From contig JAGANL010000023.1 in NCBI GenBank assembly GCA_017624235.1, positions 32,910-96,909 on the forward strand: a stretch of DNA of 64,000 nucleotides. The letters run 5' to 3'. A program made the position numbers and the translations under genes. How positions within the stretch are numbered: position 1 is the stretch's first letter; every line of letters starts with the position of its first letter. This document shows, piece after piece, positions 63,383 to 64,000 of this stretch. The DNA comes from Lachnospiraceae bacterium. Its GTDB lineage: Bacteria; Bacillota; Clostridia; Lachnospirales; Lachnospiraceae. A model generated the notes under the pieces. It made no database searches. It saw nothing but the letters and a program-made list of their open reading frames with translations, and was not told the DNA's origin.

Positions 63383-63514
63383 TTAGAATAGAATCCTTAT
63401 CAATAAACACCAATTAAAATTCTGTTTACTAATTCCTAGTGTATTAGCCATTTCAAGCTGTGTTATCTTTTTATCGGTAGATATTTTCTTGAAAGTATCT
63501 TTTAATGCCAACAT
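63383..63514 (-). pseudogene. Truncated XRE-type helix-turn-helix regulator
   Basis: The minus-strand frame reads MLALKDTFKKISTDKKITQL and then EMANTLGISKQNFN, an XRE helix-turn-helix, and then runs into unrelated residues and stops at 43 residues. A second frame, SILKSGNKYVIEGTTES just beyond, looks like the original C-terminus, so a deletion or frameshift near 63405-63420 has removed the middle. The operator-like repeat upstream is intact. Confidence 0.5.
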
Positions 63515-63543
63515 CTGATCCTCGCTTTCTCTATATATCGCCA

Positions 63544-63569
63544 ACTATATAAAGCTTGCTATATATAGT
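63544..63569. promoter_or_regulatory. Operator-like inverted repeat of the XRE gene
   Basis: Arms ACTATATA and TATATAGT (63544-63551, 63562-63569) are perfectly complementary across a 10-base spacer. They overlap a TATACT -10 element (63567-63572, minus strand), which fits autoregulation. The rest of 63515-63830 is AT-rich with no supported gene. Confidence 0.5.
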
Positions 63570-63839
63570 ATAACATATATTTTCCATTTGCAAAATTATC
63601 AATCAGCGCCGACGGAAAAATGAAAATTTCAAAAGATAATTCCACCGTCCGCATGCCCCTTATGCAAGAAAAACCTACTACCATCTCCAAGGAGGTAAAG
63701 CTTCATCGGTTAAGTGACTGGTATCACAAAGGCACCTTTTATAATGCACACAACTTCTGCATTCATAGGTATCACTGTAGGCCTATTTATCCATTTAAAC
63801 TATTCAGTTGATGATATACGAAAACCACTCCTTTCGTTA

Positions 63840-63860
63840 GTGTTACCTTTTGTGTTACCT
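63840..63860. repeat. 9-base direct repeat near the tRNA
   Basis: GTGTTACCT occurs twice (63840-63848, 63852-63860) with 12-base spacing. It resembles paired arm-type sites beside tyrosine-recombinase attachment sites, but is short. Chance is possible. Confidence 0.35.
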
Positions 63861-63905
63861 CACATTTTTACTACTTTTTTTCGTCAATAATTATACAAAA
63901 CAAAA

Positions 63906-63945
63906 AAGCACTGAAACTCAATATTTATCGAGGTTTCCAGCACTT
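63906..63945 (-). terminator. Terminator after the tRNA gene
   Basis: An imperfect hairpin (left arm 63906-63918, right arm 63931-63945) is followed on the minus strand by TTTTTTG. It lies about 32 bases past the tRNA 3' end. Confidence 0.55.
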
Positions 63946-63976
63946 CCAGGGTTGGGCTATTCTGTTAAATAGTCAA

Positions 63977-64000
63977 CAGCTCGTAGGGGAATCGAACCCC
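63977..64000 (-). tRNA. 3' end of a tRNA gene, cut by the window edge
   Basis: The minus strand shows the T-arm GGGG-TTCGATT-CCCC, then the acceptor 3' strand ACGAGCT and a discriminator G at 63977. No CCA is encoded. The 5' part and anticodon lie outside the window, so the isotype cannot be told. Confidence 0.72.

Noticed and set aside
63620-63811. Plus-strand ORF (63 residues) near the island end
   Set aside because: It has no good ribosome site and its second half looks like random translation. The first 28 residues are protein-like, so a remnant is possible but not supported.
1-64000. CRISPR array, rRNA genes or intact IS elements
   Set aside because: No regularly spaced repeats, rRNA-like sequence or complete transposase was seen; the only mobile-element traces are the recombinase scar and palindromes.

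Overview
The window looks like a chromosomal segment of a spore-forming, anaerobic Clostridia bacterium, most likely a Lachnospiraceae member. This is inferred from gene content and order: a complete spoIIIAA-AH operon, spoIVB, CotF-like coat proteins, the yicC-remA-gmk-rpoZ and rimP-nusA-ylxR-ylxQ-infB-rbfA clusters, a stand-alone glycyl-radical domain, and moderate G+C. Nearly all genes are on the minus strand. Exceptions are rqcH with its neighbour, an rRNA/tRNA-type methyltransferase, the glycyl-radical gene and a small gene near 62.4 kb. Layout, left to right. 0-8.8 kb: recX/recA, with a promoter carrying two SOS boxes; a zinc-ribbon membrane protein; cinA, pgsA, rimO; then rpoZ, gmk, remA and yicC. 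8.9-11.3 kb: rqcH and a GNAT gene, facing the other way from overlapping divergent promoters. 11.3-14.9 kb: a bioY-bioB-bioD-bioA operon behind a BirA-type operator. 14.9-21 kb: two small coat-type proteins, glgA, a Spo0A DNA-binding-domain protein without a receiver domain, a MATE pump, a SpoU-family methyltransferase and an SGNH hydrolase. 21-31.7 kb: spoIVB, then the conserved recN-argR-nadK-tlyA-dxs-ispA-xseB-xseA-nusB run and asp23. 31.7-41.1 kb: a transglutaminase-like lipoprotein, prfC, deoB and spoIIIAH to spoIIIAA. 41.3-51 kb: the glycyl-radical protein, a heterodimeric ABC exporter, pnp, rpsO (with an unlisted small ORF between them), an NlpC/P60 hydrolase behind a WalR-like box, and a Na/Pi symporter. 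51-59.5 kb: ribF-truB-nrnA-rbfA-infB-ylxQ-ylxR-nusA-rimP, with a possible attenuator in the rimP leader. 59.7-61.2 kb: a secreted two-gene unit (transglutaminase-like protein and a repeat lipoprotein). 61.3-64 kb: a decayed accessory island with a frameshifted gene, a gene fragment and its intact paralogue, a serine-recombinase scar, a PIN-domain toxin-antitoxin pair and a truncated XRE regulator, ending at the 3' end of a tRNA gene cut by the window edge. Most of the window is housekeeping: DNA repair, isoprenoid, NAD and biotin synthesis, translation factors, RNA turnover and sporulation. The least ordinary items are the receiver-less Spo0A relative in a region where full-length spo0A would be expected next to spoIVB, the rimP leader, the 57-residue ORF between rpsO and pnp, the structured DNA upstream of recA, and the tRNA-linked island. 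No rRNA, CRISPR array, intact insertion sequence or riboswitch was recognised.
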